A DNA stretch of 33,634 nt from NCBI GenBank assembly GCA_003246455.1, contig QKAF01000041.1, forward strand, positions 1 through 33,634, written 5' to 3'. Position 1 is the stretch's first letter. Each line of letters begins with the position of its first letter. This document shows, piece after piece, positions 1 through 7,486 of this stretch. The position numbers were made by a program, and so were the translations under genes. This stretch comes from Bacteroidota bacterium (GTDB lineage: Bacteria > Bacteroidota > Ignavibacteria > SZUA-365). The notes below the pieces were generated by a model. That model saw nothing but the letters and a program-made list of their open reading frames with translations. It was not told the DNA's origin and ran no database searches.

Positions 1-611
1 CAGACATCCCCGACGTAGCGGCGCCAATCGGGATTATCGAGGTTCATGAGCCAGTACGGATCCTGGTGCCAGACGCGGCTCCCCGCATCAACCGTGTCGT
101 AGTGCTGAAAGAGATCCTCGAAGCGTGATCCGCCAACAGGAATCCCCTGTGCAGCAAGCCACGGGAGGAAGTGGGTGGTCCACTCCGAGACATATCCCTC
201 CGGCGACACGACGCCTATGAAACCGTCGTCGTTCAGCGTTTTCGGATTCGGGCAGTCACTGTTCCGAGCGGGATTGAGCCCGGCCGCGAGATGGTAGATC
301 AGCATGAGGAAATTCGCGTCGAAGGCCCGGAACTGCGCCGCCTGTTCGGCCCACAGTTTCTGCGATCCCGCGTAGTGCCGTGCGGCGAATGCGATCTGCG
401 CTGCGCTGAAGCGTGAAGGGATGAGCTGATCCGCCCATACCATGTTCCATCGCGCCGTGGACGGGACGAAGCGTCCGCCGGGCAGCGAAAGGCCCTGCAT
501 CACGGGTGAAGGCGTCAGCGGTTCCGGCGGCCAGTCCGCGGACTGCGCATGGAGCGCCGTCATGCCCGCCGACAGCATCAAGCAGATCAGAATCAGGTTG
601 TTTCTTTTCAT
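1..611 (-). CDS. Secreted putative glycoside hydrolase (GHL15-like), 3' end outside window
   Basis: This open frame starts at the ATG complementary to 609-611 and runs off the left edge, so only the first 203 residues are visible. Residues 1-25 form a signal peptide (MKRNN, a hydrophobic core, then ALHAQ), so the product is exported. The mature part carries an aromatic-rich pattern ('ARWNMVWADQLIPSRF', 'FLMLIYHLAAGLNP', 'FLPWLAAQGIPVGGSRFEDL', 'VWHQDPYWLMNLDNPDWRRY'). I associate this pattern with hypothetical glycosyl-hydrolase-like TIM-barrel proteins (GHL15 type); this is recognition from memory and not a catalytic-residue proof. The putative active-site acids would lie in the missing part. 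No strong Shine-Dalgarno sequence precedes the start. It is transcribed divergently from the CAP-domain lipoprotein, with 50 bp between the two starts. Confidence 0.6.
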   Translation of the reverse strand, partial: MKRNNLILICLMLSAGMTALHAQSADWPPEPLTPSPVMQGLSLPGGRFVPSTARWNMVWADQLIPSRFSAAQIAFAARHYAGSQKLWAEQAAQFRAFDANFLMLIYHLAAGLNPARNSDCPNPKTLNDDGFIGVVSPEGYVSEWTTHFLPWLAAQGIPVGGSRFEDLFQHYDTVDAGSRVWHQDPYWLMNLDNPDWRRYVGDV

Positions 612-661
612 AGGATGATGGATTTTACCGTACCAGTTGTTGCTCCTGATTACGAATTCTC

Positions 662-1264
662 ATGAGAAAAATCAATCTGCCGGATCTCCCCGCCCTCGAT
701 TCCGCATGCGTCCTTCGGACACATGGCGCCGGAGGCGAACGACAGGCGCCCGGGGCGCGACGGTTCCCGGCATTCTTGCGCAGCCGGGTCCTGCTGCCGC
801 TGGTCCTGGTACTGCTCCTGGTCTCCTGCAGCGAAGAGGACGGACCCGTCACCCCGCCCGTTGATACGGGAAACATTGCGGAGATCGAGGCGCGCGTCCA
901 CACCCTCGTCAATCAGCATCGCGTGGAAAGCGGCTATGCACCCCTCACGCGCAGCGATGTCATCGACGAGCAGGCGCGCAAGCACAGCACGAACATGGCG
1001 ACAGGCATAACGGAGCTCAACCACGACGGCTTTCCCGAGCGCGTGGAGGAAATACGGAAATCGATCAACGTCGGCGGCGCCGGCGAGACTGTCGCCATGA
1101 ACGGCGGGTACTCCGATCCGGCGAAAATCGCGGTCGACCGCTGGCTGGGGTCGCCCGACCATCTCGCCGAGATCGAGGGGAATTACGATCTCACGGGCAT
1201 CGGGGTCGCGCAGAGCACGGGTGGCGCCTATTACCTGACGCAGATTTTCATCAAGTCGCGATAA
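662..1264 (+). CDS. CAP/SCP-domain (PR-1-like) lipoprotein
   Basis: A small exported protein with one CAP domain (SCP/PR1 family) from about residue 72 to 200. Family landmarks are visible in order: 'VNQHRVESGYAPL' at the domain start, 'DEQARKHSTNMA', 'LNHDGFPER' (the His site), 'GAGETVAM' (the GEN-like motif), 'AVDRWLGSPDHLAEI' (the W..SPxH helix) and 'DLTGIGVA....YYLTQIF'. A lipobox (LLLVSC, Cys at about 56) follows a hydrophobic run, so the protein should be lipid-anchored. The annotated ATG leaves an unusually long 38-residue leader before the signal peptide. An in-frame TTG at 776-778 would give a textbook lipoprotein signal (MRSRVLLPLVLVLLLVSC) and may be the true start. Bacterial CAP proteins are extracellular, and their biochemical role is usually unknown. 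A bidirectional terminator follows the gene. Confidence 0.85.
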   Translation: MRKINLPDLPALDSACVLRTHGAGGERQAPGARRFPAFLRSRVLLPLVLVLLLVSCSEEDGPVTPPVDTGNIAEIEARVHTLVNQHRVESGYAPLTRSDVIDEQARKHSTNMATGITELNHDGFPERVEEIRKSINVGGAGETVAMNGGYSDPAKIAVDRWLGSPDHLAEIEGNYDLTGIGVAQSTGGAYYLTQIFIKSR

Positions 1265-1307
1265 TGTCCGCCGCGCGCGCCGTGTGTGCGCCGCGCAGCA
1301 GGGGTAT

Positions 1308-1344
1308 AAAAAAACGCGACGTGCACCGGGCACGCCGCGTTTTC
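1308..1344. terminator. Bidirectional terminator between CAP lipoprotein and sucD
   Basis: A long hairpin with arms AAAACGCG-a-CGTGC and GCACG-c-CGCGTTTT around the loop ACCGG. It has an A-run on one side and a T-run on the other, so it can stop transcripts from both converging genes. Confidence 0.85.
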
Positions 1345-1362
1345 ATTTCCTGCGATCGCAGG

Positions 1363-2268
1363 TTATTTCTTGACGATGCGCTTCTGTCCCTGCACTTCCA
1401 GGCCGAGCGCCTTCGAGACGGTGATACCGATGACGGCCGGACTGTCCACGACATGGATGCCCGCCTTCTTCATCGCCTGCATCTTGTCTGCCGCGGTGCC
1501 CTTTCCCCCGGCGATGATCGCACCGGCATGTCCCATGCGGCGGCCCGGAGGCGCCGTACGGCCAGCGATGAATCCGACGACCGGTTTGGTCATGTTCTGC
1601 TTTACCCACGAGGCGGCTTCTTCTTCGGCGGTGCCGCCGATCTCACCGATCATGACGACGGCATCCGTATCGGGATCCTCGTTGAAGAGTTTCAGCGCGT
1701 CGATGAACTGCGTGCCGATGATGGGATCTCCGCCGATACCGATGCAGGTCGACTGTCCGATGCCCAGCGTCGTCAGCTGATGCACCGCCTCATACGTGAG
1801 GGTGCCGCTGCGGGAGACGACGCCGACGTGTCCTTTCTTGTGAATGAAGCCCGGCATGATGCCGACTTTCGCGAGTCCCGGAGAGATGATGCCCGGGCAG
1901 TTCGGTCCGATAAGGCGGACGCCGCACTGCTCGACGTATTCGTAAGCGCGTACCATGTCGCGCGTGGGGAGTCCCTCCGTGATGCAGACGATGAGGGCGA
2001 TACCCGCGTCGGCTGCCTCCATGATGGCGTCCGCCGCTGCGAAGGGAGGAACGAAGATGACGGAGACGTTGGCCTTGGTTTTCGCGACGGCGTCCTTGAC
2101 GGTATTGAATACCGGAAGGCCGAGGTGTTCGGTGCCGCCTTTGCCCGGCGTCACTCCGCCGACCACCTTGGTACCGTACTCGATCATCTGTGTTGCATGG
2201 AAGGTCCCTTCCGAACCCGTGATGCCCTGCACGATAACGCGGCTTTTCTTGTCAACTAATACGCTCAT
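1363..2268 (-). CDS. sucD: Succinate--CoA ligase (ADP-forming) subunit alpha
   Basis: This is the alpha subunit of succinyl-CoA synthetase, the TCA-cycle enzyme that interconverts succinyl-CoA and succinate with substrate-level phosphorylation. It binds CoA and carries the phosphorylated His. The 301-residue protein matches the family length. The N-terminal CoA-binding Rossmann domain shows '[14 protein letters not shown]' and 'GGVTPGKGG'. The ligase domain shows '[10 protein letters not shown]' and '[10 protein letters not shown]', and the catalytic His lies in '[17 protein letters not shown]' near residue 249. The start at 2268 is chosen because GTGGAGAAC lies just upstream and the [11 protein letters not shown] start fits homologues; the frame extends further upstream without family similarity. 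The beta subunit (sucC) is not adjacent, so the two subunits are encoded apart. A Bacteroidota-type promoter lies 57-88 bp upstream of the start codon. Confidence 0.97.
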   Translation of the reverse strand: MSVLVDKKSRVIVQGITGSEGTFHATQMIEYGTKVVGGVTPGKGGTEHLGLPVFNTVKDAVAKTKANVSVIFVPPFAAADAIMEAADAGIALIVCITEGLPTRDMVRAYEYVEQCGVRLIGPNCPGIISPGLAKVGIMPGFIHKKGHVGVVSRSGTLTYEAVHQLTTLGIGQSTCIGIGGDPIIGTQFIDALKLFNEDPDTDAVVMIGEIGGTAEEEAASWVKQNMTKPVVGFIAGRTAPPGRRMGHAGAIIAGGKGTAADKMQAMKKAGIHVVDSPAVIGITVSKALGLEVQGQKRIVKK

Positions 2269-2324
2269 TCTGGTTCTCCACGCGCTGAGGTAGACGTAAA
2301 TGCTCTGAGAAAATTCAAGATTTT

Positions 2325-2356
2325 TAAAATTAGTGATTTCGGAAAGATGAAACAAA
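2325..2356 (-). promoter_or_regulatory. Bacteroidota-type promoter of sucD
   Basis: Read on the minus strand, TTTG (2353-2356) is followed after exactly 20 nt by TAATTTTA (2325-2332). This is close to the known Bacteroidota consensus TTTG-N19-TAnnTTTG. It would start transcription around 2318, about 50 nt upstream of the sucD ATG. Sequence match only. Confidence 0.6.
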
Positions 2357-2410
2357 CGCGGAGCAATGCCCGGGAAAGTGTAAGTTGATGAGAAGAAACC
2401 GGAGGTCCTG

Positions 2411-2818
2411 ATGGATGAAATGAGAAAAGAGCTGCTGAAAGTCCTCGGCTACTCGGACAAAGCGGTCGCAATGCTCGACGCCGAGCTGCATTACGGGGAA
2501 CTCGACGCGCCGACCGTGAGCGTGCGCCATCAGGCGGGCTGCGGCGATCTGCTGATGCTCGATCTCCGCATCGAGGATGAAATCATTCGCGATGCCGCAT
2601 TCCGTTTCGTGGGCTGCTCCGGCCTGCAGGCCTCGGCATCCGGCGTCGCGGAAATGATCATCGGACGCTCGCTCGACGAAGCTGAATTGATCGAGATGCG
2701 CGATATCGTGGAGTGGCTCGGGGGCATCCCGCAGAACAAGTACGAATGCGCCGAAGCGTCGAGCATCACCCTGAAAAAGGCGATCGAGGAGTACCGGAAG
2801 GGAACGGCAGACAGCTGA
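2411..2818 (+). CDS. Iron-sulfur cluster assembly scaffold, SufU/IscU (NifU N-terminal) family
   Basis: A 135-residue cytosolic protein of the IscU/SufU/NifU-N family, on which Fe-S clusters are built or sulfur is relayed from a cysteine desulfurase. The three family cysteines are present: Cys44 with the following Asp46 in 'AGCGD', Cys69 in '[11 protein letters not shown]', and Cys113 in 'YECAEAS'. The ASAS motif after the second Cys is typical. GGAGG sits at 2401-2405, five bases before the ATG, which fixes the start. It stands alone: no sufS, sufB or iscS is adjacent. It is divergent from sucD and convergent with the small membrane-protein gene at 2843-3472. SufE is less likely because SufE uses a single reactive Cys and a different motif. 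The choice between the SufU and IscU subtypes cannot be settled by eye. Confidence 0.88.
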   Translation: MDEMRKELLKVLGYSDKAVAMLDAELHYGELDAPTVSVRHQAGCGDLLMLDLRIEDEIIRDAAFRFVGCSGLQASASGVAEMIIGRSLDEAELIEMRDIVEWLGGIPQNKYECAEASSITLKKAIEEYRKGTADS

Positions 2819-2842
2819 TCGCTGATGGCTGATCGCGGCGGA

Positions 2843-3472
2843 CTAGAATTGCAGGGTGATGGTCACCGCGAGTATCGCGCCGACGATGGTCTGCGCCACG
2901 AGTGCGTCCCCGGCGATCTTCTTTTTCGGATCCATTCCCTGGGCGATGCCGACAGGCGTCCACGAGGCCCAGGTGCAGTTGTTCTCCATGATGTCGCTCT
3001 GAAACACGCCTCTCCCCCGCCAGCTCCCCCCGACATTGAACAGTTCCGTGTATCCATAGAATACGGCGTCGGCGCCCCAGGTCCACCACATGAGGTTGAA
3101 TCCGAGCGCGGTGGGCAGTCCCACCATTTCGTAGAGGAACCATGAAATGCCCAGCTGGACAAGCCCCTGCACCACGCGGTAGTAGGGTATGGACGCCGGA
3201 TGATTGCGGACGAGGTTATAGCCGATATAATCGAACAGCGCGAAGCCGAGCGTCCCGCCGGTGAGATACAGGAGCTTTTCCGTCGCGCCCGGCTCGACAG
3301 GGATGTCATGCCCGGATTCACCCAGGGAGTCTCCCGCGACGGCGGGCATTGCCATCCGGGTCTCCGGCACCGCGTCCTCACGAAACTGCGCCGTGGCCGC
3401 GGGCGCGCCGAGGAGAACGGCCAGCATCATCCAGAGTATCCGATCCACTATTCCTTTTCCTGGGACGACCAT
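2843..3472 (-). CDS. Conserved membrane protein of unknown function
   Basis: A 209-residue protein I do not recognise. It begins with a signal-like segment (hydrophobic 'ILWMMLAVLLGAPAATAQ' ending in an AxA-type site near residue 28), then a polar stretch to about residue 64. At least three hydrophobic spans follow: 'LLYLTGGTLGFALFDYIGY', a pair around 'VVQGLVQLGISWFLYEMVG' and 'ALGFNLMWWTWGADAVFYGY', and a C-terminal 'IVGAILAVTITLQF'. The aromatic-rich central span and the 'GGSWRGRGVFQSDIMENNC' loop are distinctive. An excellent GGAGGAGGAAGG ribosome site lies directly before the ATG. It is the last gene of the minus-strand TPR - secreted protein - miaE operon, 26 bp after miaE. It probably sits in the envelope; its function is unknown. 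Confidence 0.8.
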   Translation of the reverse strand: MVVPGKGIVDRILWMMLAVLLGAPAATAQFREDAVPETRMAMPAVAGDSLGESGHDIPVEPGATEKLLYLTGGTLGFALFDYIGYNLVRNHPASIPYYRVVQGLVQLGISWFLYEMVGLPTALGFNLMWWTWGADAVFYGYTELFNVGGSWRGRGVFQSDIMENNCTWASWTPVGIAQGMDPKKKIAGDALVAQTIVGAILAVTITLQF

Positions 3473-3498
3473 CCTTCCTCCTCCTGCCTGGCGGCAGC

Positions 3499-4074
3499 CT
3501 ATCCGTGCATGCGGGGTTCGTTCGGGAGAGTGCGTACGATGTCTGCTTCGATCACGGCGTATTCCTCGAGCCGTTTCTCCACCTCGTCCGGGGAGAAATA
3601 TTCACGCGCAAGCGAAAGGAACATGGCGAAGTGCCGGGCTTCGGAAGGCATGAGGCCGTCGAAGAGGTCGCGCAGCGCGCCGCCGGGGAGCGCATCGATC
3701 AGCAGCTGGAAGCGTTCGCAGCTGCGCGCTTCAATCAGTGCGGCGACGATAAGCGCGTCGAGCAGCCGCAGGGGTTCATCCCGCCGGGCATGATCGAGCA
3801 GCCGGTTCACGTACGAATCGGCCGAGTCCCGCCGCAGCGCGACGCCGCGCTCCTTGAGGCAGGCCATCACCAGGGCGAAGTGCTCGAGCTCCTCCTGTGC
3901 GTGGGCGATCATCTGTTCGACCAGAAGCGTTTTTTCGGGATACCGGTTGATGAGGCTCAATGCGGTCGATGCCGCCTTCTTCTCACAATGGACGTGATCG
4001 ATCAGCAGCGCATCGAGATCCGCGAGGGCGGCAGCGGCCCACCCGGCATTGCTTTCGCATTTGAGTCTCAGCAT
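3499..4074 (-). CDS. miaE: tRNA-(ms2io6A)-hydroxylase-type diiron protein
   Basis: MiaE is a ferritin-like non-haem diiron monooxygenase that hydroxylates the isopentenyl group of 2-methylthio-N6-isopentenyl-adenosine at tRNA position 37. The 191-residue protein matches the compact MiaE form. The four-helix-bundle ligand motifs are visible in order: Glu31 in 'HCEKKAAS', Glu62/His65 in 'EELEHF', Glu115 in 'IEARSCERF', and Glu145/His148 in 'SEARHF'. Its start lies one base after the upstream gene's stop (TGACATG), so it is translationally coupled. Housekeeping tRNA modification is an odd fit with the secreted and membrane neighbours. The operon may only be a convenience grouping, but the co-transcription is clear from the spacing. 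Confidence 0.9.
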   Translation of the reverse strand: MLRLKCESNAGWAAAALADLDALLIDHVHCEKKAASTALSLINRYPEKTLLVEQMIAHAQEELEHFALVMACLKERGVALRRDSADSYVNRLLDHARRDEPLRLLDALIVAALIEARSCERFQLLIDALPGGALRDLFDGLMPSEARHFAMFLSLAREYFSPDEVEKRLEEYAVIEADIVRTLPNEPRMHG

Positions 4075-4075
4075 G

Positions 4076-5338
4076 TCAGGTCTTCAGCTGTTTTTTCTTC
4101 GCCGCCGGGAAAAGGATGTTGTTGAGAATCAGGCGGTATCCCGGGGAATTCTTATGCAGCGACAGATCGGTCGGCGGATCCCCGACACGGTGCTGATAAT
4201 CCTCCGGATCGTGTCCGCCGTACCAGGTGAAGGTGCCGCGGCCGTAATTGCCGTGCAGATACCGCACCTCCCCGGCTCCGTCCTTCTCTGCGAGGATGGT
4301 GACCGATTTCTTGATCAGGGATTTCCTGAATGCCGTGGTCTGCCCGAGGAAGCCGGCGATGACGTTGATATGATCCTGCGTCAGCATGCTCGGCACGGGA
4401 TCGTATTTCGCGGAAAAATCGAACAGCGTGAAATAATCGTTGTCGGGACGTCCTCCGAACGCGGGCGTCATGTCGATGTCGCTGTATTCGTACTCGTAAG
4501 GATTCATCACCAGCTTGAAATTCTCGAACGCAAAGGTCTTGCTGAAGTCGAGTCGGGATTGGCAGTCGGGGTCGGGCGGGTCACCGTCGAACATCACGTC
4601 GCAGATGTCCGTGTTCTCCGCCGCCAGGGCGATGTCGTACGTGTCGGTCGCCGAGCACATCGCGAACATGAATCCCCCGCTGCCCACATAGTCCTTGATC
4701 GCGCGTGCGACGGATTTCTTCAGTTCGCTGACCTTGGTGAAGCCCAGACGCTTCGCCATCGCCTCGTTGATCGCGACCTGCTGGATGTACCAGGGGAAGG
4801 TGCTGAACTGGCCGTAGAACTTTCCGTACTGTCCGGTGAAGTCTTCGTGATGCAGGTGCAGCCAGTCGTACTCGCTCAGTTTGCCGAGCATCACGTCCTC
4901 GTCCCACAGTTTATCGTAGGGGACTTCCGCATACTCGAGGGCGAGCGTCACCGCGTCGTCCCACGGCTGAAAGTTGGGCGGCACATAGACGGCGATCTTC
5001 GGCGCCTTCTCCAGGCGCACGACATCCATATTCGCGTCGGGGCTCTGCACCTCGGCGAGAATGGACGCGGCGCTGCCGCCGTCGAGCAGGTCGAAGGACA
5101 CACCGCGGAGGCGGCATTCATCGGTGATGAACGCGTAATGGGGTATCAGGAAACTGCCCCCGCGGTAATTCAGCAGCCAGTCGGTTTCCACTCCGCGCGT
5201 GAGGGCCCAGTACACGATACCGTAGGCCTTGAGGTGATCCGTCTGCTGGAGATCCATGGGTATGAGAATGCTCTGCTGCGCGCGGACGGGCGTGGAAAGC
5301 GCCGCCGCGACGAGCAGGGCTGTCAGAAAGTGCTTCAT
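4076..5338 (-). CDS. Secreted protein of the 'asparagine synthetase B'-labelled family; class I amidotransferase-like fold suspected
   Basis: A 420-residue exported protein (signal peptide 1-20, cleavage after PVRA). Close relatives in Ignavibacteria/Chlorobi are, as I remember, often named asparagine synthetase B. This sequence shows neither the N-terminal nucleophile Cys2 glutaminase nor an ATP-pyrophosphatase domain, so that name looks wrong. The layout resembles a ThuA/class I amidotransferase-like alpha/beta domain: a first strand 'KIAVYVPPNFQPWDDAV' (about 114-130), 'YDWLHLHHEDFTG' (157-169), a possible nucleophile elbow 'GGFMFAMCSATD' with Cys228, and a C-terminal 'GRGTFTWYGGHDPEDY' (His376) followed by 'GYRLILNNILF'. 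Enzymatic activity is inference. Its ATG overlaps the upstream TPR gene's stop (TGATG), and miaE follows after one base, so it sits firmly in the operon. Confidence 0.75.
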   Translation of the reverse strand: MKHFLTALLVAAALSTPVRAQQSILIPMDLQQTDHLKAYGIVYWALTRGVETDWLLNYRGGSFLIPHYAFITDECRLRGVSFDLLDGGSAASILAEVQSPDANMDVVRLEKAPKIAVYVPPNFQPWDDAVTLALEYAEVPYDKLWDEDVMLGKLSEYDWLHLHHEDFTGQYGKFYGQFSTFPWYIQQVAINEAMAKRLGFTKVSELKKSVARAIKDYVGSGGFMFAMCSATDTYDIALAAENTDICDVMFDGDPPDPDCQSRLDFSKTFAFENFKLVMNPYEYEYSDIDMTPAFGGRPDNDYFTLFDFSAKYDPVPSMLTQDHINVIAGFLGQTTAFRKSLIKKSVTILAEKDGAGEVRYLHGNYGRGTFTWYGGHDPEDYQHRVGDPPTDLSLHKNSPGYRLILNNILFPAAKKKQLKT

Positions 5339-7200
5339 CAGGAATTCCCCTTACGGAGGTTGAGAATGCGTTCGCGTGCGCGCGCCGCGAACTGCGAAAA
5401 CGGGAAGTCGCTCAGCAGCTGCTGATAGAGGGTGATCGCGCCGGCGGCATCGTCGAGTTCGCGCTCGCGCAGTTCCGCGAGCTGGAACATGCCGCGGTCC
5501 CGGAGGAAACTGTCCTGCCGTGCATCGAGGAAGGCCTGATAGCTCGCGGCCGCGTCCTGGATCTGTCCGCTGTTCCGCTGCAGCTGCGCGAGTTTCAGGT
5601 ACGCGAGGTCAACCAGGTCGCTCGACGGGAATTCCGTAATGATGTCCTGCGTCATTGCGGCCGCCTCGCTGTATTTCCGCTGCCGTTCGAGAAAGAGTGC
5701 CGTCGCGTAACGCTGGAGCGGCACCTCGCCGGGCTGTCGGTACTGTGCGATGAGGGCGGACAAATCGAGCGCGTCGTTGGCGATGTCGGAGCCGACGTCC
5801 TCGATCAGCGGTTCGAGCTGCACGAGCACCGTATCGAAATCCCCTTTGAAGAAAAACGCCTCGGCGGTCTTGAAACGCACCTCACGCTGCAGGAGGTCCC
5901 GGGGATTTGTTGCCGGAAGGACCATGTCGTACTGCGCGATCGCGGCATCGAGATCGCCGCGGGCAACCAGGATGTCCCCGATCAGCACGTCGGCGTCGGG
6001 GTTGCCGAACACCCGGCGACGCGTGTCCGCGATCTGCCGGAGGATTTCCAGCGCACCGTCGGTGTCGCCGAAACGATGAAATTTTATATACCCGATGCGG
6101 TACAGGCTTTCATTGCCCACCGCCTGGTCCGGGTACTTCCGCGCGATTTCTTCATAAAGCGTGATTGCGCCTTCGTATGATGTCACCGCTTCACTGCTCG
6201 GATACTGTGTCGCGTTGGCCCCGGGTTCGAGCACATCCGGGAGTCCTTCCACAGCGTAGAGTTCCTCGAGGCTGCGGGCACGCTGGAATTCCGCATCGGG
6301 CACGAACGCCGCGCGCGGGTACTGCGAAGCCGCCTCGCCGAAGGCCTGCGCCGCGACGGCAAACGCGCGGTCGTTGAAGGCGCGCGTGGCGAACTTCACG
6401 ATTTCGACGCCTTCCGATCCCTTCAGGCGATCGATCGCTCGATACACCGTGAGTGCCGACGGATAGTCTTTCCTCTCCATGTACAGCCAGGCGAGCAGAT
6501 ACTGCAGCGCCTCGTTGTCCGGCGTATCGTCCACCTGTTCGCGTGCGCGGCGCACCGCCGCTTCCAGCGCCTGGGGGAGATCCGAGAACATCGAAATCTG
6601 CTGCTGGATCTGGTACAGCGTCTGCGGCGCGGCGCGCAGGTATCCGATGTACTCGTCCATGGCCGCATCGAAATCCATGTTCATGGCGCATGCACGCGCG
6701 ATGTCGAAGGCATACATCGTCGGCGACCCCAGCGCCTCGCGTCCCCTGTTCAGGTAGTCGATTGCGCGCGTATATTCCCGCGCATTCACGCACTGATCCG
6801 CGATGAGCGAATACGCCTGGGCGTTCTTCGGGTTGATTGCGATGGCCTTTTCCCATTCGTCCGCGGCGCTGTCGACCTGTCCGCTCTGCAGGCGGAGTCC
6901 ACCCAGGAACACGCGCAGCGTGAAATCCTGCGGATACTGTGCGAGCCGCTGTCTGAGCAGCGAGGCCACCTCGTCGTAGCGCTTGAGGGCCGTGAGGGTC
7001 CTGCGCACCCCTTCGAAATAGCTGCTGTTCGAGGGACGCTGCCGGAAGAGGTCCTGGTAAAACCGAAGCGCCTCCTCGTGCTTCCCGGCCTGCTCGTAGG
7101 TCTGCGCCAGCCGCAGCGTATTTATCTCATCCGCCGCCTGCCCATGCGCGCGCGGCAGCGCCACCGCAAGGAAGACGACAAGAAGCACCATGTATTTCAT
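5338..7200 (-). CDS. Secreted tetratricopeptide-repeat protein
   Basis: A 620-residue TPR protein exported by an N-terminal signal peptide (MKYMVLLVVFLAVALPRAHGQ). TPR-like helical pairs run through most of the mature chain, for example 'AQTYEQAGKHEEALRFYQDL', 'WEKAIAINPKNAQAYSLIAD', 'YLLAWLYMERKDYPSALTVY', 'YRIGYIKFHRFGDTDGALEI' and 'LAQLQRNSGQIQDAAASYQA'. The later part has the YbgF/BamD-like spacing ('EFPSSDLVDLAYLKLAQL', 'LYQQLLSDFPFSQFAARARE') common in periplasmic assembly scaffolds. The frame is open to 7269, but start 7200 is preferred because it begins at the signal peptide and lies about 35 nt downstream of a promoter-predicted start site. It is the first gene of the operon with the secreted 420-residue protein, miaE and the membrane protein. 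The likely role is protein-protein interaction in the periplasm; the partner is unknown. Confidence 0.9.
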   Translation of the reverse strand: MKYMVLLVVFLAVALPRAHGQAADEINTLRLAQTYEQAGKHEEALRFYQDLFRQRPSNSSYFEGVRRTLTALKRYDEVASLLRQRLAQYPQDFTLRVFLGGLRLQSGQVDSAADEWEKAIAINPKNAQAYSLIADQCVNAREYTRAIDYLNRGREALGSPTMYAFDIARACAMNMDFDAAMDEYIGYLRAAPQTLYQIQQQISMFSDLPQALEAAVRRAREQVDDTPDNEALQYLLAWLYMERKDYPSALTVYRAIDRLKGSEGVEIVKFATRAFNDRAFAVAAQAFGEAASQYPRAAFVPDAEFQRARSLEELYAVEGLPDVLEPGANATQYPSSEAVTSYEGAITLYEEIARKYPDQAVGNESLYRIGYIKFHRFGDTDGALEILRQIADTRRRVFGNPDADVLIGDILVARGDLDAAIAQYDMVLPATNPRDLLQREVRFKTAEAFFFKGDFDTVLVQLEPLIEDVGSDIANDALDLSALIAQYRQPGEVPLQRYATALFLERQRKYSEAAAMTQDIITEFPSSDLVDLAYLKLAQLQRNSGQIQDAAASYQAFLDARQDSFLRDRGMFQLAELRERELDDAAGAITLYQQLLSDFPFSQFAARARERILNLRKGNS

Positions 7201-7240
7201 CGCGAAACGTCGTTTGTCACATATCGGGTAATTCATCCGA

Positions 7241-7272
7241 TAATAATAGGAAGAACGCACCCGCCACACAAT
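7241..7272 (-). promoter_or_regulatory. Bacteroidota-type promoter of the TPR-miaE operon
   Basis: Read on the minus strand, ATTG (7269-7272) is followed after 20 nt by TATTATTA (7241-7248). The predicted transcript begins near 7235. That leaves about 35 nt of leader before the ATG at 7200 and makes the upstream in-frame ATG at 7236 unlikely. Confidence 0.5.
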
Positions 7273-7298
7273 GAGTACCGGTTAATTCCCCAGGCGCA

Positions 7299-7391
7299 GG
7301 AGAGGAGGGGAGAGAGAGAACGGAGGTCGCAAAGAAGATTTTACCGAGAGGCGCGTCCTCCCTTCCCTCCCTCCCTGCCTCCTCCCTCTCA
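7299..7391. other. Purine/pyrimidine tracts with a G-quadruplex motif in the TPR/dxr divergent region
   Basis: The 286-bp gap between the divergent starts (7200 and 7487) has a purine-rich block at about 7299-7326 and a pyrimidine-rich block at 7357-7391 on the plus strand. At 7360-7375 the minus strand reads GGG-A-GGG-A-GGG-AA-GGG, a canonical four-tract G-quadruplex motif with loops of 1, 1 and 2 nt. The two blocks are also partly complementary and could pair as an imperfect hairpin. No tRNA or small protein gene was seen in this gap. Confidence 0.6.
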
Positions 7392-7486
7392 TTGAATGTT
7401 TCGCCTGAAATCCGTGTTATACCCTTGTGGCGATGCGTTTCTCTGTTGCGCATGCGGAAGGGGTTGGTTAACTTGTTTAATTGTAT

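Noticed and set aside
2813-2836. GCTGATCGC-type short repeat at the SufU stop as a regulatory element
   Set aside because: Only two imperfect copies and no symmetry; probably chance or simple-sequence filler.
3349-5425. Long plus-strand open frames opposite miaE and the secreted 420-residue gene
   Set aside because: They are antisense shadows of high-GC genes with no family motifs; the minus strand carries recognisable domains.
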